Shown: in pieces, positions 11,989 through 23,379 of the stretch
Layout: every line of letters starts with the position of its first letter
How positions within the stretch are numbered: the first letter of the stretch is position 1
Origin: Chrysaora quinquecirrha
Taxonomy: Eukaryota; Cnidaria; Scyphozoa; Semaeostomeae; Pelagiidae
DNA: 64,000 nt
Assembly (NCBI GenBank): GCA_014526335.1
Contig: JACTAT010000037.1
Location: 11,134,214-11,198,213, forward strand
Reading direction: 5' to 3'
Position numbers and translations under genes: made by a program
The notes under the pieces: model-generated
Databases searched by the model: none
What the model was told of the DNA's origin: nothing
Seen by the model: only the letters and a program-made list of their open reading frames with translations

Positions 11989-12514
11989 CTGGGTGGTAGC
12001 GTAGAAGTTTTAATATCGATTATCTTTTTATTTCTGTCAGTTCCATTGTCGACAAGGACTTGAACACCAACAAAATCATGTGCCAAGAAAAGAACCAGAA
12101 TATCTATACCACATGATGGCGACTAATCTGGAAAGGGTTTTAACTAGCTCCAATCTATTCCTCTAAGCATAACTGATGATGCATTACGGAAGACTGCAAA
12201 GAGCAAGCTTTATGGTGCTTTTATGAAAGACCCCAAAATTTTTAAGTAAGGAGGACTTTCCAAGTAAGCAGACGTTGAGCACATACTCATTGAATCTGGC
12301 TGCCGCAAGCTTTGCTGGTAGTTTTGGTACGGTAGGGAATAGGAGGCAAAGATTGTTTAATCCGTTCCTAAGCAATGTACAACAATTTTCATATAGAATT
12401 GAGAGCATAAAAGGAGGAGATCGCGAGGCAAGGGGACAGAGTAAAAGGTATTTTTTTGCCAGTCCTGACATAAAAGTTCAATTTATGGTTTCAATGAGTT
12501 AGAAAAATAGAGAA

Positions 12515-13455
12515 AACAAGGAGGCACTCTTTAACCTTATAGAAAAAGCAATCGACGAGGGAAAAGAAGATCTCGGCAACATAGTCCTATTTTTTTCAAA
12601 TAAGTCTCGATGCAAAAAGATTACTGCTGAAGAAACTTCGATATCGGATTCGCTGACAAGTGATCACGAAGAAGCCGACACTAAATTGATGGCTTTAGTT
12701 CAAGCTTCTACTGTACCTCCAGGAGACGCCGTCATGGTAAGGTCGCCATCAGGTGATATCGATATTCTAGCTATTTTCTTGGCACATAATTTTGGGGGTT
12801 TTCAGGTCCTTATCGCCAATGGAATTGACAAAAATAGAAAGATAATCGACATTACAACTTCTACGCTACCATAAAGATGAGCAAAAGAAAGCAATCATCA
12901 GAATGCACGCCTTCTCTGGTAGCGCTTTTGTGTCAAGTTTTGTTGGAAAGGGGAGGACAGTCGTCTGGAAACAATACTGAAGCGAGCTGACTACGTTGAC
13001 ATGTTTTGCGAGTTAGGCAACATGGCATATCCTCCAAATCAACTCTGCCAACAGATAGAGAAGATAGCTATGTTTGTAGATTATATGGCAACCAAAGAGT
13101 CGAGTCAGTTGATGCCCTACAATACAAGCTGTTAGTTGAAAAGTTTGAAAAGGAAAGGAAAATTCTTGATCTTAGCGTCTTACCATCCTGCAAGGCCAAC
13201 CTGCAGTTGCATCTAATGCAGGCAAATTACGTTGCCTTTATTTTTCGAAAGGCGAATTCCTCAATGCTTAATCTTGACAATGCTGTACATCACGGTTGGG
13301 ACGAGTACGGACGTGTTGTATGGAGCGATCTTTGCTATCCCGAAGATGTCATGGAGCTTCTCATCGATTTTGATGAAGAGAACGAAACTGTAGAAGGGGA
13401 GGAATCTGCTGTAGAGGCCGATTTTGCGGAATATCTTGACGACGATTTCTTTTAA
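12515..13455 (+). pseudogene. Second XPG/FEN1-like nuclease gene of element B (3' half, decayed)
   Basis: The frame from 12515 shows LFNLIEKAI, then DHEEADTKLM and SGDIDILAIF, two acidic motifs arranged as in XPG-I/PIN-fold 5' nucleases. After a frameshift at 12872 come MHAFSG...FVSSFVGKGR, equivalent to the GCD...F.GKG block, and then an R-A-D-Y-V-D-M-F stretch. A further shift leads into CRLYGNQRVESVD, CKANLQLHLMQANYVAFIFR, HHGWDEYGR and an acidic C-terminus ending at 13455. The usual Cys-Asp of the GCD motif reads SGSAF here, a lost acidic residue. At least three frame breaks make it non-functional. The N-terminal part cannot be followed convincingly before 12515; a fragment like DVEHILIESG near 12270 may be a relic of it. 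The family is unnamed but recurrent in animal repeats. Confidence 0.65.
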
Positions 13456-13955
13456 TTTATCTTATTTGACTATTTTTATGTATTAAAAGTTAAGTTCTGG
13501 GCCGACGTAGCTATGCTAGGTATAGGCGAGTTAGTCGTAAGGAAGCTTACAATAAATTTAGCGCAGAGCGTTATGGTTTGCGACAGTATCCCCTTAAAAA
13601 TTCTACAAACGACTTAATGGTTCTGATTTCGAGCACGGAAACGAGGCTCTACTGGCGCATTCATGCCTTAGTAGTCAAAAATAGCTTCTCTGCTGTATTA
13701 AGGACCCATTTAAACAAAATCTCTATCACGGGAGTCAAGCTTTGTACATTACATTATACCACGCTATGCCTTAGGAGTTTGCTGTGGCTAAACGTCGCAA
13801 ACGGAACTTCGAACACCGAAACGAGGCCGAAGTTCCCGGAAATTGCCCGTATAACATTCATATTCGGAATCAGCGCCCCCAAATTGACCAAACTAAAGTG
13901 GTCTCGTTTATTTCGCCCTTGGGGGACGATAGCCCCCCTTCACCGCCTGGTCTAT
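13148..13955 (+). repeat. Right arm of the ~808-bp inverted duplication inside element B
   Basis: Mirror image of 11177-11985. It includes the last ~100 codons of the second nuclease gene and about 500 bp of downstream sequence containing the unassigned short ORF at about 13785-13957. Outside the arm the two flanks differ immediately (AAGACAG here, against TATATTT on the left). Confidence 0.9.
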
Positions 13956-14180
13956 AAGACAGAAATAGAACAATAATGGTTTGTAGCGGAAATAGCTGAC
14001 CTAAGTTATGAAAGTTGAACTTGACTATCATCAGGAAATAGTGTATCATAAAGTTGAATAAAAGTTTTAACGCTCATTTGGAACACACACAGTTATCTAA
14101 AGACACACGATGACGTGTGAAATCTGAAATGTAATCCTGGGCTGAAATCTAAAATGTCAAATGGAAGAATTTGAGTAGCT

Positions 14181-17100
14181 ATGTCAAAAAGAAAGTTTGA
14201 GTTAGTAAGTGTCTCTGAGAGTTTTAACACTGACAGCAACGTAGATTTAAAAAAGACCGATTGAAGCTTGTGTTTAGTTTGTCCATCAGATTTAAATGAG
14301 AAATTAGTCAGCCCGTCAAATTCCAAACATAAGGATAAATTTGCTGGTTATAAAAGTCTTCTAGATGGCATTCATAATTATCAAAAGATAGAAGAGCTTC
14401 CACATGATGTTAGTTCTGGAAGACTTTGTGAAGGTGAGAAGAATGAGTTAGAAACACTGATCGAGAAAAATGCCAAGTATCACAAGTTGTGTAAAAACAA
14501 GTTTGATCCTCATCATTTGGATCGGATACAGTTTACATCCGAGGAACTAGAAGGAAATAGATCAAGTGCTTCGTTGCAGATTGATACCATATATTCAACC
14601 GAGAACCCTGTTGCTAGAACTGTTACCAGATATTCCTACAGTAGCAGTAATTTTCAGAAGAACCGTTGCTTTTTCTGTGATGGTGTTGATCAGGAGAAAA
14701 AACCTCCGAGCAGCGAAAAAATTCCAACTTTTTCATAGTGTGAGGGAAGCAGCTACCGAATTGGGAGATTCAAGACTTATTGCGAAACTTAGTGAGGGTG
14801 ATTTGGTAGCGACTGAGGCACAATATCACAACAAATTTCTAACTGCACTTTATAATAAGCAGAGAAGTAAGGGAAGTGCAGTTAAAAATGAAACAATATC
14901 ACAACAAATTTCTAACTGCACTTTATAATAAGCAGAGAAGTAAGGGAAGTGCAGTTAAAAATGAAGAGGACGAGAGAAAAATGGTCAACGGCATAATTTT
15001 GTATGATATTACTGAGTACATGAAGCGCATGTCGTGTACCAATGATACAGCACCTGTATTCAAGCTCAGTGACACGGTATCATTGTTTTGTAAGAGGCTA
15101 GAACATTACGGGTATGAATCAAAAGGATCAGATGTTCATCGCTCACGTTTGAAGGATAGCATTTTGCAAAATGTACCAGAATTAGAAGAAACCAAGATCG
15201 GTCGCGATATTCAACTGAACTTTAAAAGAGACACTGGGAGAGCAGTCTTTACTGCTTGCCATAATGCAGAGAGTGACGGAATGTGCCTTTCTCGGGCAGC
15301 TATGATAATTAGAAAGGCGATGTTTGATGAGTTTCCGCAATTCGAAGGAACTTTCGGTGAAAAAGGCAAAGAAAATTCTGTTCCAAAAGTGCTTTTACGT
15401 TTTATTGCAATGGTGTTGGAGGGAGGAGACATAGAATCCGATTATGATGAAGCTGAACAAGAGAATGAAGCTGCACTATCAATTTCACAATTGATAAGAT
15501 TCAATTCTTTAAAAAGGAAGAGAAAGGAAGAAGCGTCCCACCAGAGGCATCTCATCCAGAGAGAAACACCACTGCCTCTTTATACAGGATTAGCAATTTA
15601 CATGGAAACTCGTAACAAACATTTGATAGATCGGATGTCATCGCTTGGTTTAAGCATTTCTTATGATCGAGTGAAGTGTATACAAGAGTCCTTAGCTGTG
15701 CACCTGTGTAACACCTTTAAAGAACGAGGAACAGTTGCTCCAATGCAGTTGCAAAAGGGATTATTCACAGTGGCTGCCATCGACAATCTTGACCAGAATG
15801 CCAGTTCAGCAACTGCTAAATCTCACTTTCATGGTATGGCAATTTCTTAGTTTCAGTTCGGTAAAGTAGATGATATGACAAGGAGACTAGAGTATTTAAA
15901 GCGAACGAGAAGCCAATGAGCAACATTTCGTTGCCGGACTACTACACAGAAATTGAACCATTTAGCGAAGCAAAAAGTGAGTTACCAATGCCGCTAACGA
16001 ACACCACATCTCATGTTCCTGCAACAGATGCAATTGATAATTCTAGAGAGTGGGTTGAAAACGTTAATAAAATCTTAAACGATGACTATCAAGTCGAAAG
16101 CTTGGAGAAAAGTAAATCAGCATCATGGTCAGCATTTTATTCATGAAAGCAGCATGCTCCATCTTTATCACCATGGCAAAATGCCATGCTTCCACTTATT
16201 AACGAAAGCATTAATTCAAAGGCGGTAGTTAGACATTGTCTAAAGATTATTATCAAAACTGTACACGATTTGAACCCAGGGCAGATCGCGATAGTTACCG
16301 CAGATCAGCCAGTTTTTGCACCGGCTAAGCAGGTACAGTGGCAGCATCCTTCAGAATTTGGAGAAGATAAAATTGTAGTCATGATGGGGGATCTCCATAT
16401 TGAAATGGCATTTATGGATGCAATTGCAGATTGGTTGGAAGGTAGTGAGTGGGAGGAGATATTTGTTGCCGCTGGGGTAAAAACGCCAGGAACTAGCAAG
16501 ACATATCTTTCAGGGCATAACGTTAAAAAATGCCGGTATGCACATCAAGTTTCACTAACTGCTTTGCACCATTTGTTAATGAAAGATTGGCAACGTTACC
16601 TCAAGGATCATCAATGCGAAATTTCTCTTGACAAATGGATCGAAAAGAGAAGACATGAATATGCCCAATTTGAGTATTGGTATACCGTTTATGAGCTTGA
16701 GTCACTACTACTTCAATTTGTAAGAAGCATCAGGGAAGCCAATTTTTTTTTAAATCACGACACATTGGAACAAATTGCCCCATGGATCTTCCTACTGGAT
16801 CACATTAATTATGCTCGCTGGTTATCTGTGTATCTGCAACTTTTGAGAGAAATGCCGGTACGTCATCCAGACATTAACATGCAGTTTCAACGTGGTGAGT
16901 TTGTTATTCAGAAAGGAAATCGAAAATTTTCATGCATTGGTATACACCAAGCCCATGAGCAAAATAATAAAGTGGTTAAGGGGGCTGGAGGTGTAATGGG
17001 AATACTCGATAAACCAGATGCATTACTAAAGTGGATGATAGCTGGACCGGAGATGGAAATGATGGTTAAGGAATATGAAGTTTTGCTGGGAAGCATGATG

Positions 17101-18372
17101 ACAACAGCGAAGCGAGATATCACGAGGATAGGAATGCATTCGAAAAGAGATTTAAGAAAGATGTGAGATCATTTGTTCAAGTTCTAGAAAATGAAGGAAG
17201 CCCCTTTTCAGAAGAAGAAGATATCTTGGTTACATTGATAAGTAAAGTCATAATGAATAAAGATGTAGTTCAATCCATGAAGGGAGCTAGGGCAATTGGC
17301 AAGTTACAATATGACAACTTTATAGAAGACAGAATAAGTACCCGAAAAATATCTATCCATGAGGTCATTAAGAAAAATAAATTATGTCTGTTCAGAGGCA
17401 AGCATACTGTCGTCACACCTAAAGAGAAGCTGAAATTCACTGCAATGAAACAGGACTGCAAGCTCTTTGCTAGCTTGTACATTATTTGTCAAAGTAGGGA
17501 ATGCGATTTGAAAAGTTTCTTCTCACATGAAAATCATTCATATCCTCCGTCAATTTCTTCTTATGGACAACTAAGGCAAACTTCAAAGTCCGACACACTG
17601 AAGATCCTAGGCTCAATCTTCAAGCCTGAGGCACTAAGACCATCGCATGTGTCTTGTGTCCTCCTTGATGGTGCTGCTGTTGTTCACATGGTTGCTCCTA
17701 AGAAGTCCAAAACATTTGTCGAATATGCAGAAAACGAGTTTGCTGCTTATGTAAGAAGCTTTTTCAAAGAAGATGATATAAAGAGAATCGACTTGATATT
17801 TGATGTGTACAAAGAAAACAGCATCAAGGAAGATGCTCGACAGAAACGGGGAAAGGGAATGCGGCTTAGAGTAGCAGAGTCTACTCTTATTCCAAAACGC
17901 TGGAATAATTTCCTTAAAGATAGTGAAAATAAGGAGAAACTTTATAAATTTTTAGCCAAATCTGTTGTCAATTGCATTTCGACAGACAAGGTAGTTGTAG
18001 TTACATTAATGGATCAAGTGTTGACAAATGGGGCAACAGTTCTGCAGAGTAAGTCCTTGCAATCACGAAGAAGCCGATACGAGGCTTCTTCTACATGCAT
18101 CAAATTGTGGCTTGCATGGTCATAACAAAGTCTTGATAAAAACTGTCGACACTGACATTGTAATCATTGCAATGTCTCAGTTTTCACATTTGAATATAAA
18201 GGAGCTCTCGATAGAGCTTGGTTCTGGGAAAGATGCGAAGTGGTATTCCATACATGAAATCGCATCTGCTGTTGGTCTTGACATCTGCTCTGGAATCTTG
18301 TTCTGGTATGCGATGTCTGGATGCGATACAGTATCTGCATTTGCTGGGAGAGGAACGTGTACGCAACCTTAG
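14181..18372 (+). pseudogene. Large transposon protein with C-terminal XPG/FEN1-like nuclease domain (candidate transposase of element B)
   Basis: Starts at the ATG at 14181; an in-frame TGA at 14262 is followed by a cysteine-rich N-terminus (CLVCPSD, HKLCKNKF, CFFCDG). The middle has ITADQP-like TADQPVFAP, then GDLHIEMAFMDAIADW and AHEQNNKVVKGAGG, whose acidic residues could form a DDE-like triad (inference). The C-terminal part has DGAAVVHM, KRGKGMRLRV, then HEEADTRLLLH, TVDTDIVIIAM and GCDTVSAFAGRG, the order of catalytic acidic motifs seen in XPG/FEN1 nucleases. The match stops abruptly at 18360, so the last ~100 residues usual in this animal repeat family are missing. Breaks: a frameshift near 14697, a 73-bp duplication at 14821-14966, a stop at 15848, a shift near 15915, TGA at 16144, and shifts near 17150 and 18050. 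Family recognition is by motif pattern; no accepted gene name. Confidence 0.7.
14821..14966 (+). repeat. 73-bp tandem duplication within the coding sequence
   Basis: The segment beginning CAATATCACAACAAATTTCT at 14821 is repeated at 14894 without a visible difference. Its length (73) is not a multiple of three, so the duplication shifts the reading frame of the element B gene. Confidence 0.95.
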
Positions 18373-19685
18373 CGCGCAACCTTAGCGCACAAAGCTGTAA
18401 ATTTTTTGTCTTTAGTATTCATGGATACTCACTGTGCAATAAGGGATCTTGACCAGAGGTACAATGGTACGATTAGGGGGACTGGACCAGAGTACCCCAG
18501 TCTTGAAATAGACGTTGGGGGTAATATATGATATGGGTCTATATCACATCTTTTTCAGCGTATCAAACTGCCTTTATATTGTGAATTGTGACTTTCTATG
18601 ACCTGGCGTTCTCTGTTTATGGTCAATGGTACGATTAGGGGTCTGGACCAGAGTACCCCAGTCTAATAATAGAAGTTAGGGGTAATATATGATCTGGCTC
18701 TATATCACATGTTTTTCAGCGTATCAAACTGCATTTATAATGCGAATTGTGACTTTCTATGACCTGGCATTCTCTGTTTATGGCCAATGGTACGATTAGG
18801 GGTTTTGACAAGAGTACCCCAGTCTAAAAATAGAACTTAGGGGTAATATATGATCTGGGTCTATATCACATGTTTTTCAGCGTATCAAACTGCCTTTATA
18901 TTGCGAATTGTGACCTTCTATGACCTGGCGTTCTCTTTTTATGGCCAATTGGTACGATTAGGGGTCTGAACCAGAGTACCCCAGTCTAAAAATAGAAGTT
19001 AGGGGTAAAATATGATCTGGGTCTAGATCACATGTTTTTCAGCATATCAAACTGCATTTATGTTGTGAATCCTGACTTTCTATGACCTGGCGTTCTCTGT
19101 TTATGGCCAATGGTACGGTAAGGGGTCTAGACCAAAGTACACCAGGCTAAAAATAGAAGTTAGGGGTAATATATGATCTGGGTCTATATCACATGGTTTT
19201 CAGCGTATCAAACTGCCTTTATATTGCGAATTGTGACTTTCCATGACCTGGCGTGTTCTGTTTATGGCCAATGGTACGATTAGGGGTCTGAACCAGAGTA
19301 CCCCAGTGTAAAAATAGAAGTTAGGGGTAATATATGATCTGGGTCTGGATCACATGTTTTTCAGCATGTCAAACTGCCTTTAGATTGCGAATTGTGACTT
19401 TCTATGACCTGGCGTTCTCTGTTTATGGCCAATGGTACGGTAAGGGGTCTGGACCAGAGTACCCCAGTCTAAATATAGAACTTAGGGGCAAGATATGATT
19501 TGGGTCTATATCACATATTTTTCAGCCTATCAAACTGCCTTTATGTTGTGAATCGTGACTTTCTATGACCTGGCGTTCTCTGTTTATGGCCAATGGTACG
19601 GTAAGGGGTCTGGACCAAAGTACCCCAGTCTAAAAATAGAAGTTAGGGGTAATATATGATTTGGGTCTATATCACATCTTTTTCA
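18373..19685 (-). repeat. Subterminal 161-bp tandem array of element B, right
   Basis: Reverse-oriented relative of 10362-11070. GCGTATCAAACTGC recurs at about 18558, 18719, 18879, 19039, 19199, 19359 and 19524 (period ~160), giving about eight units. A short run with a duplicated GCGCAACCTTAGC separates it from the truncated gene. Confidence 0.9.
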
Positions 19686-19765
19686 GCGTATCAAACTTAG
19701 TGTTTTCTGAAATTTTGGTGCTTGTATCACAATTTGCACAATTGATCTGCTTATCTCCCTCACTA
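19686..19765 (-). repeat. Right TIR of element B
   Basis: Reverse complement of the left TIR at 10279-10361. The terminal 16 bases match at 13 positions, and the match continues through TTGTGCAAATTGTGATACAA. Confidence 0.85.
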
Positions 19766-19768
19766 TGG

Positions 19769-20198
19769 TCAAGCGATGTTGACAGACGAAATCAAGAGTG
19801 CAGTTGGTCAAAGAAAGCCGGAATTCAAGGATAATGAAGTTTTGTGAACTATGCAGATCGGTAAAATTCTTCCCGTCAGATTAAATCAAAAGGGTTCAAG
19901 AAGAAGTCGCCTCATGAGTAATTGAAACTGAACTTGACAACTTTTTAAACCATATTAAACTGTCAAACTCTGCACAATTTAGTTCAATAGCTCCAAATGG
20001 GCCTATAAAATAGCGATAGACTGGATTGTACACGTGGATTTGGTCACCTACAATTTGTCAACATTCTTGTATTCGTAAGCAAAGTGTCATTGTTAGTTAT
20101 TATACTGTCATGAATTTGCTAAAATACGGTCCCAAATACTGTCAACCCCTATGTGTATATTGTCTCATTGGTCTATTTTAGAGGCCGCCACGCATTAA
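19769..20198 (+). mobile_element. Arm of element A, part 2, ending at an element terminus
   Basis: Continues the arm interrupted at 10278, beginning TCAAGCGATGTTGACAGACG. Its inverted partner is 25262-25690. It ends with GGCCGCCACGCATTAAT; the same end appears at 25262 and 29402, so this is a real terminus. No coding sequence seen. Confidence 0.8.
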
Positions 20199-21190
20199 TT
20201 GGGAGCTTTTTGGCATGAAAGTTATTTTAAGATAACAATGACTTTTAAAATAAAAATGACTTTCATTTCAGTAATTTGATCAAGTTAAAGGTGTTTTTTT
20301 ATTTTTAATCAACATTTGAATTCTTGATGAAGGATGCTCATTAAAGTTTATGTGCATTTTTGTAATCTATTTTTGCATTATTTTTTAACCAGGTTTTAAG
20401 TTGCTATTATTACCATTAATATCTGTTAAAACGGAACCGAAATAAAAATGCAAAAAATATGTTGTTGAATGAAAGAAGGGGGGAAATTGTGCAAGTAATG
20501 GGTTGCAATGAAAATAATAGAATACAGTACCAAGTTTGCTGGAATTATTTGCACATAAAAATTACACAGGCTGTTATGTAGTGTTAAAGGTAGTTTGATT
20601 CTGTAGAGGTTTTCTGACGTATGTTATAAGTGGTATTTAAATAATGAAGATGTAACAGGTAGGTCTGGTACTGAAGCATACAATAGTGAAAGAAAGATGT
20701 GGATGTTGGTCTTATTAGTTGGTGTAACATTGGCATGAGTTGTAAGAGTTCAGCTGGATTTGAAATTCTTAAAAAATATCTGTTAAACGTTCTGTTTTGT
20801 TTAACTTGGTGTAGAATGAACCTTGGATATACAATCATAAACAAAATTGCTGAGATGAAATATGAAGTTATGTCGATAAATTAGAGCTTTTTCAAAACAG
20901 GGAAGGAGAAAGACACACTGTTCTGGTTAAATTAATGTTTGTTGAAATTAATTTTGTTCATTATTGTAAATACAGACAAGCATGCAAGTTTGTAGTTGCT
21001 GTGTTCCCAGATAAACGCCGTTATCTCTGTTACTGTATTGATATTAAAAGTATTAATGTATTTGTAGGTCGGAGCTGCATGTGGATTATAAAAGAATATA
21101 CGTAATGTCTTCAAAATATTTTTTCTTTACCTAGAATTGATCATGGAATTAAATATATTCAATAGGAGTGTGAATAATAGTTATAATAAC
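20199..21190. other. AT-rich intergenic sequence, nothing recognised
   Basis: No recognisable coding, RNA or repeat structure, apart from an imperfect duplicated TGAAAGTT/ATGACTTT stretch near 20215-20270. Short ORFs show no domain signal. Confidence 0.5.
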
Positions 21191-21645
21191 TTGACGACCG
21201 CGATGCGGGCAAGCTTTTTACCTTGACACCCGCGATGTGGGTGAGTTTTTACCTTGACACCTGCAATGCGGGTGAGTTTTTACCTTGACACCCGCAATGC
21301 GGGTGAATATTAATACCAGTTTAGCCTTGGAAAGACAAGATACCACTCAGCTGCCTTTTAACTTGCTGCCTTTTAACTTGCAGCCTTTTCAACTTTCACT
21401 AGAGTCCGGGGAGGTTGTGGGATGCCATGGGGAGCTAACCTCCCCAGCCTCTAGCGAAAGTTCAAAAGGCTGCAAGTTAAAAGGCAGCAAGTTAAAAGGC
21501 AGCTGAGTGGTATCTTGCCTTTCCAAGGCTCAGCTGGCACTAAAATTCACCTGCATTGCGGGTGTCAAGGTAAAAACTCACCCACATCGCGGGTGTCAAG
21601 GTAAAAAGCTTGCCCGCATCGTGTGTGTCCAGTTAAAAAGCTAGT
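21191..21645. mobile_element. Foldback element: ~455-bp near-perfect palindrome with tandem-repeat ends
   Basis: The outer arms are ~32-bp repeats (ACCTTGACACCCGCGATGTG-like; three to four at the left, inverted at the right). Next come inner arms with matching CAGCTGCCTTTTAACTTG and CAAGTTAAAAGGCAGCTG blocks, then GGGGAGGTT and AACCTCCCC around a centre at about 21425. The whole can fold into one hairpin of about 205 bp per arm. The terminal repeats contain their own small palindromes (CCCGCGATGCGGG). No ORF suggests a transposase, so this looks like a non-autonomous foldback/MITE-type element. Confidence 0.85.
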
Positions 21646-21705
21646 CTTGTAATGGTAAACACATAGGAGAATTGATAAAAGGATATTAAACTGTGGACAA
21701 AAAAA

Positions 21706-21785
21706 GAACATTATCATCATCATCATCATCTCAATCATCAGTTTGGTCATCATCATTATCATTATCATCACCATATCATTGTGAG
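21706..21785 (+). repeat. (ATC)n microsatellite
   Basis: Imperfect ATC/TCA trinucleotide run with interruptions. Confidence 0.9.
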
Positions 21786-23119
21786 CAAGTGAACATGGAG
21801 GTGATGGATATCTCTGACTGTGTTCTGTCTACTTGAACTATAATGTAACAAAATGTCTATATGACTTGTCTGCACTTGAAATCCTACTATATGCAAAATT
21901 ACTGCTTGGTTAATTCAAAAATCCTCCCCCCATTCAACAGAAAACTCCAAAACTTCAATCTCAAACGTCCCTCATCAACAACAAATAGTCTATCTCACTA
22001 AATGTCGACTTGTTAGTGTTCAAACTCTGACTTTCTAAAAGAACCAAAAAAAAATTTAGGCCTTTGAGTTTCATAGGGTAGGCCTTAGGCCCTACGAATT
22101 TTTTTTCATTGCGTTCCGGGCACAGTGTTTAAAATTGTTCAACTGTGCGTTATCAGTGGAAAAATTTTAGACGAAACAGCAAAACACAATTCTTACCCTG
22201 GTGATTTCTGAAGCTATCAAAGTAAAAACTCTTCTTGAAATCCGAAAAAATATCGGTAAGATTCCAAAATGAACCAGTTTCCTTTGAGCACTGAGAAATG
22301 TTTTTTGTCTGAGGGGAAGAAAATCTACAGACAGGACAAAAGAGTCGCGATGAGTGATAAATCATGAGAATATTCGTGGAATCAACAGCAGAAATAATGT
22401 CCAACTTTTTGAAGAAATTTTAGGAGATATTTAGAGCAATACTTCTGAGTAAGAAAATCGAGTAGTTTTGCAATTTCCTCCATTTGAAATACTGAAATAA
22501 TTTTAGGCCGAATGACAGCTCAACAACATAAACAATCAATTAAGAAAATTTCGGCAGGACAAAAGAATCACTGTGCGTGTAGTGAAAAGAACACAATAGA
22601 TGGCCACCATTGAAAATGAAACTTTTGGAGGCCAAGATAAAATCGAATTTTTCATCAACTTGCGCTTCTCAAAAAATGTAGAAAAATACGGCAAGCACTA
22701 CCTTTGTAGAAAGGGCTTTAATATAAAAAAAGAATCGCACTTCTAGGTGCCCCAGCACTGGAGCCTTTCTTGTTGAATCGAACAACGGATCATAACAATG
22801 GGGCAACCTGATTTGCATAACTGAATATAAGTAATAACAGATGGTATAGAAGGCAGAAAATCTCACCTTGGAAAGCCGAGTCTTTTTATGGAACGGCTGA
22901 CCGAAAGCAAATTGAGGTCTTGTGAACTCGATACATCCAATCATTTTTTTTAACATTGAGAGAGTAGAAGTATTTATAGATGAATTCCACATTTACAACA
23001 TAATAACTATAGGAAAGAAATTGATATTCTACATTGTATACTTAGAGCGATTATGTACAGTTTTCAGGGAATATGGGGAGAGACTCGTAGGGAATTTTAG
23101 TGTGCTCTAAACAGTGTAA
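21786..23119. other. Intergenic sequence, nothing recognised
   Basis: AT-rich with poly-A/T tracts. Small ORFs on both strands (for example 22669-22992 minus) show no family signature that I recognise. Confidence 0.5.
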
Positions 23120-23290
23120 TTTTTTTAAAGGATGCATGAATTGCTTTGTGGTCACAGTATTAAGATTCAATGATTCAGAATTTTCAACAAGTTGAGGGAT
23201 ATTTGTATAAATTTGGTCGATTTGTGTACAATAATCAGTTGTATATTCGTTGATCAACTTAGTATAGCTTTTCTGTCCTATCATATATGC
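23120..23290 (-). pseudogene. Fragment of a retroelement/Helitron-type APE endonuclease
   Basis: On the minus strand SYTKLINEYTTDYCTQIDQI followed by YTNIPQLVENS resembles the C-terminal part of endonuclease/exonuclease/phosphatase domains carried by LINEs and Helentron-type elements, where a TTDYG.QIDH.YTN stretch precedes the SDH motif. The SDH end is not visible. It lies back to back with the plus-strand LINE remnant that follows. Confidence 0.5.
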
Positions 23291-23379
23291 AGTTAATTGA
23301 TTTCCTTCCACAGAGTGTTACATCTAAAATTGGATATGCTTTAGAAGGTTTTGGTATAGCAAAAAAAATATGTGAAAGA

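Larger units (their letters stand above)
10279..19765. mobile_element. Element B: 9.5-kb TIR DNA transposon nested in the left arm of element A
   Basis: The ends are inverted repeats: TAGAGCAGGAGATAAG at 10279, and on the opposite strand TAGTGAGGGAGATAAG at 19765. About 80 bp of shared TIR follows, and then 161-bp arrays at each side. The flanks support a 3-bp target duplication (TGG at 10276-10278 and 19766-19768). The alternative is a 7-bp duplication (CTATGGT at 10273-10279 and 19763-19769). The other arm of element A preserves the empty site (CTATAGT, minus strand, 25691-25697). Inside are two decayed genes, each with an XPG/FEN1-like nuclease signature. Academ-type DNA transposons are known to carry XPG nucleases and to make short duplications, so an Academ-like affiliation is a reasonable inference, not a proven one. 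Confidence 0.85.

Noticed and set aside
22669..22992. 107-codon minus-strand ORF
   Set aside because: No recognisable motif, no splice context and low-complexity ends.
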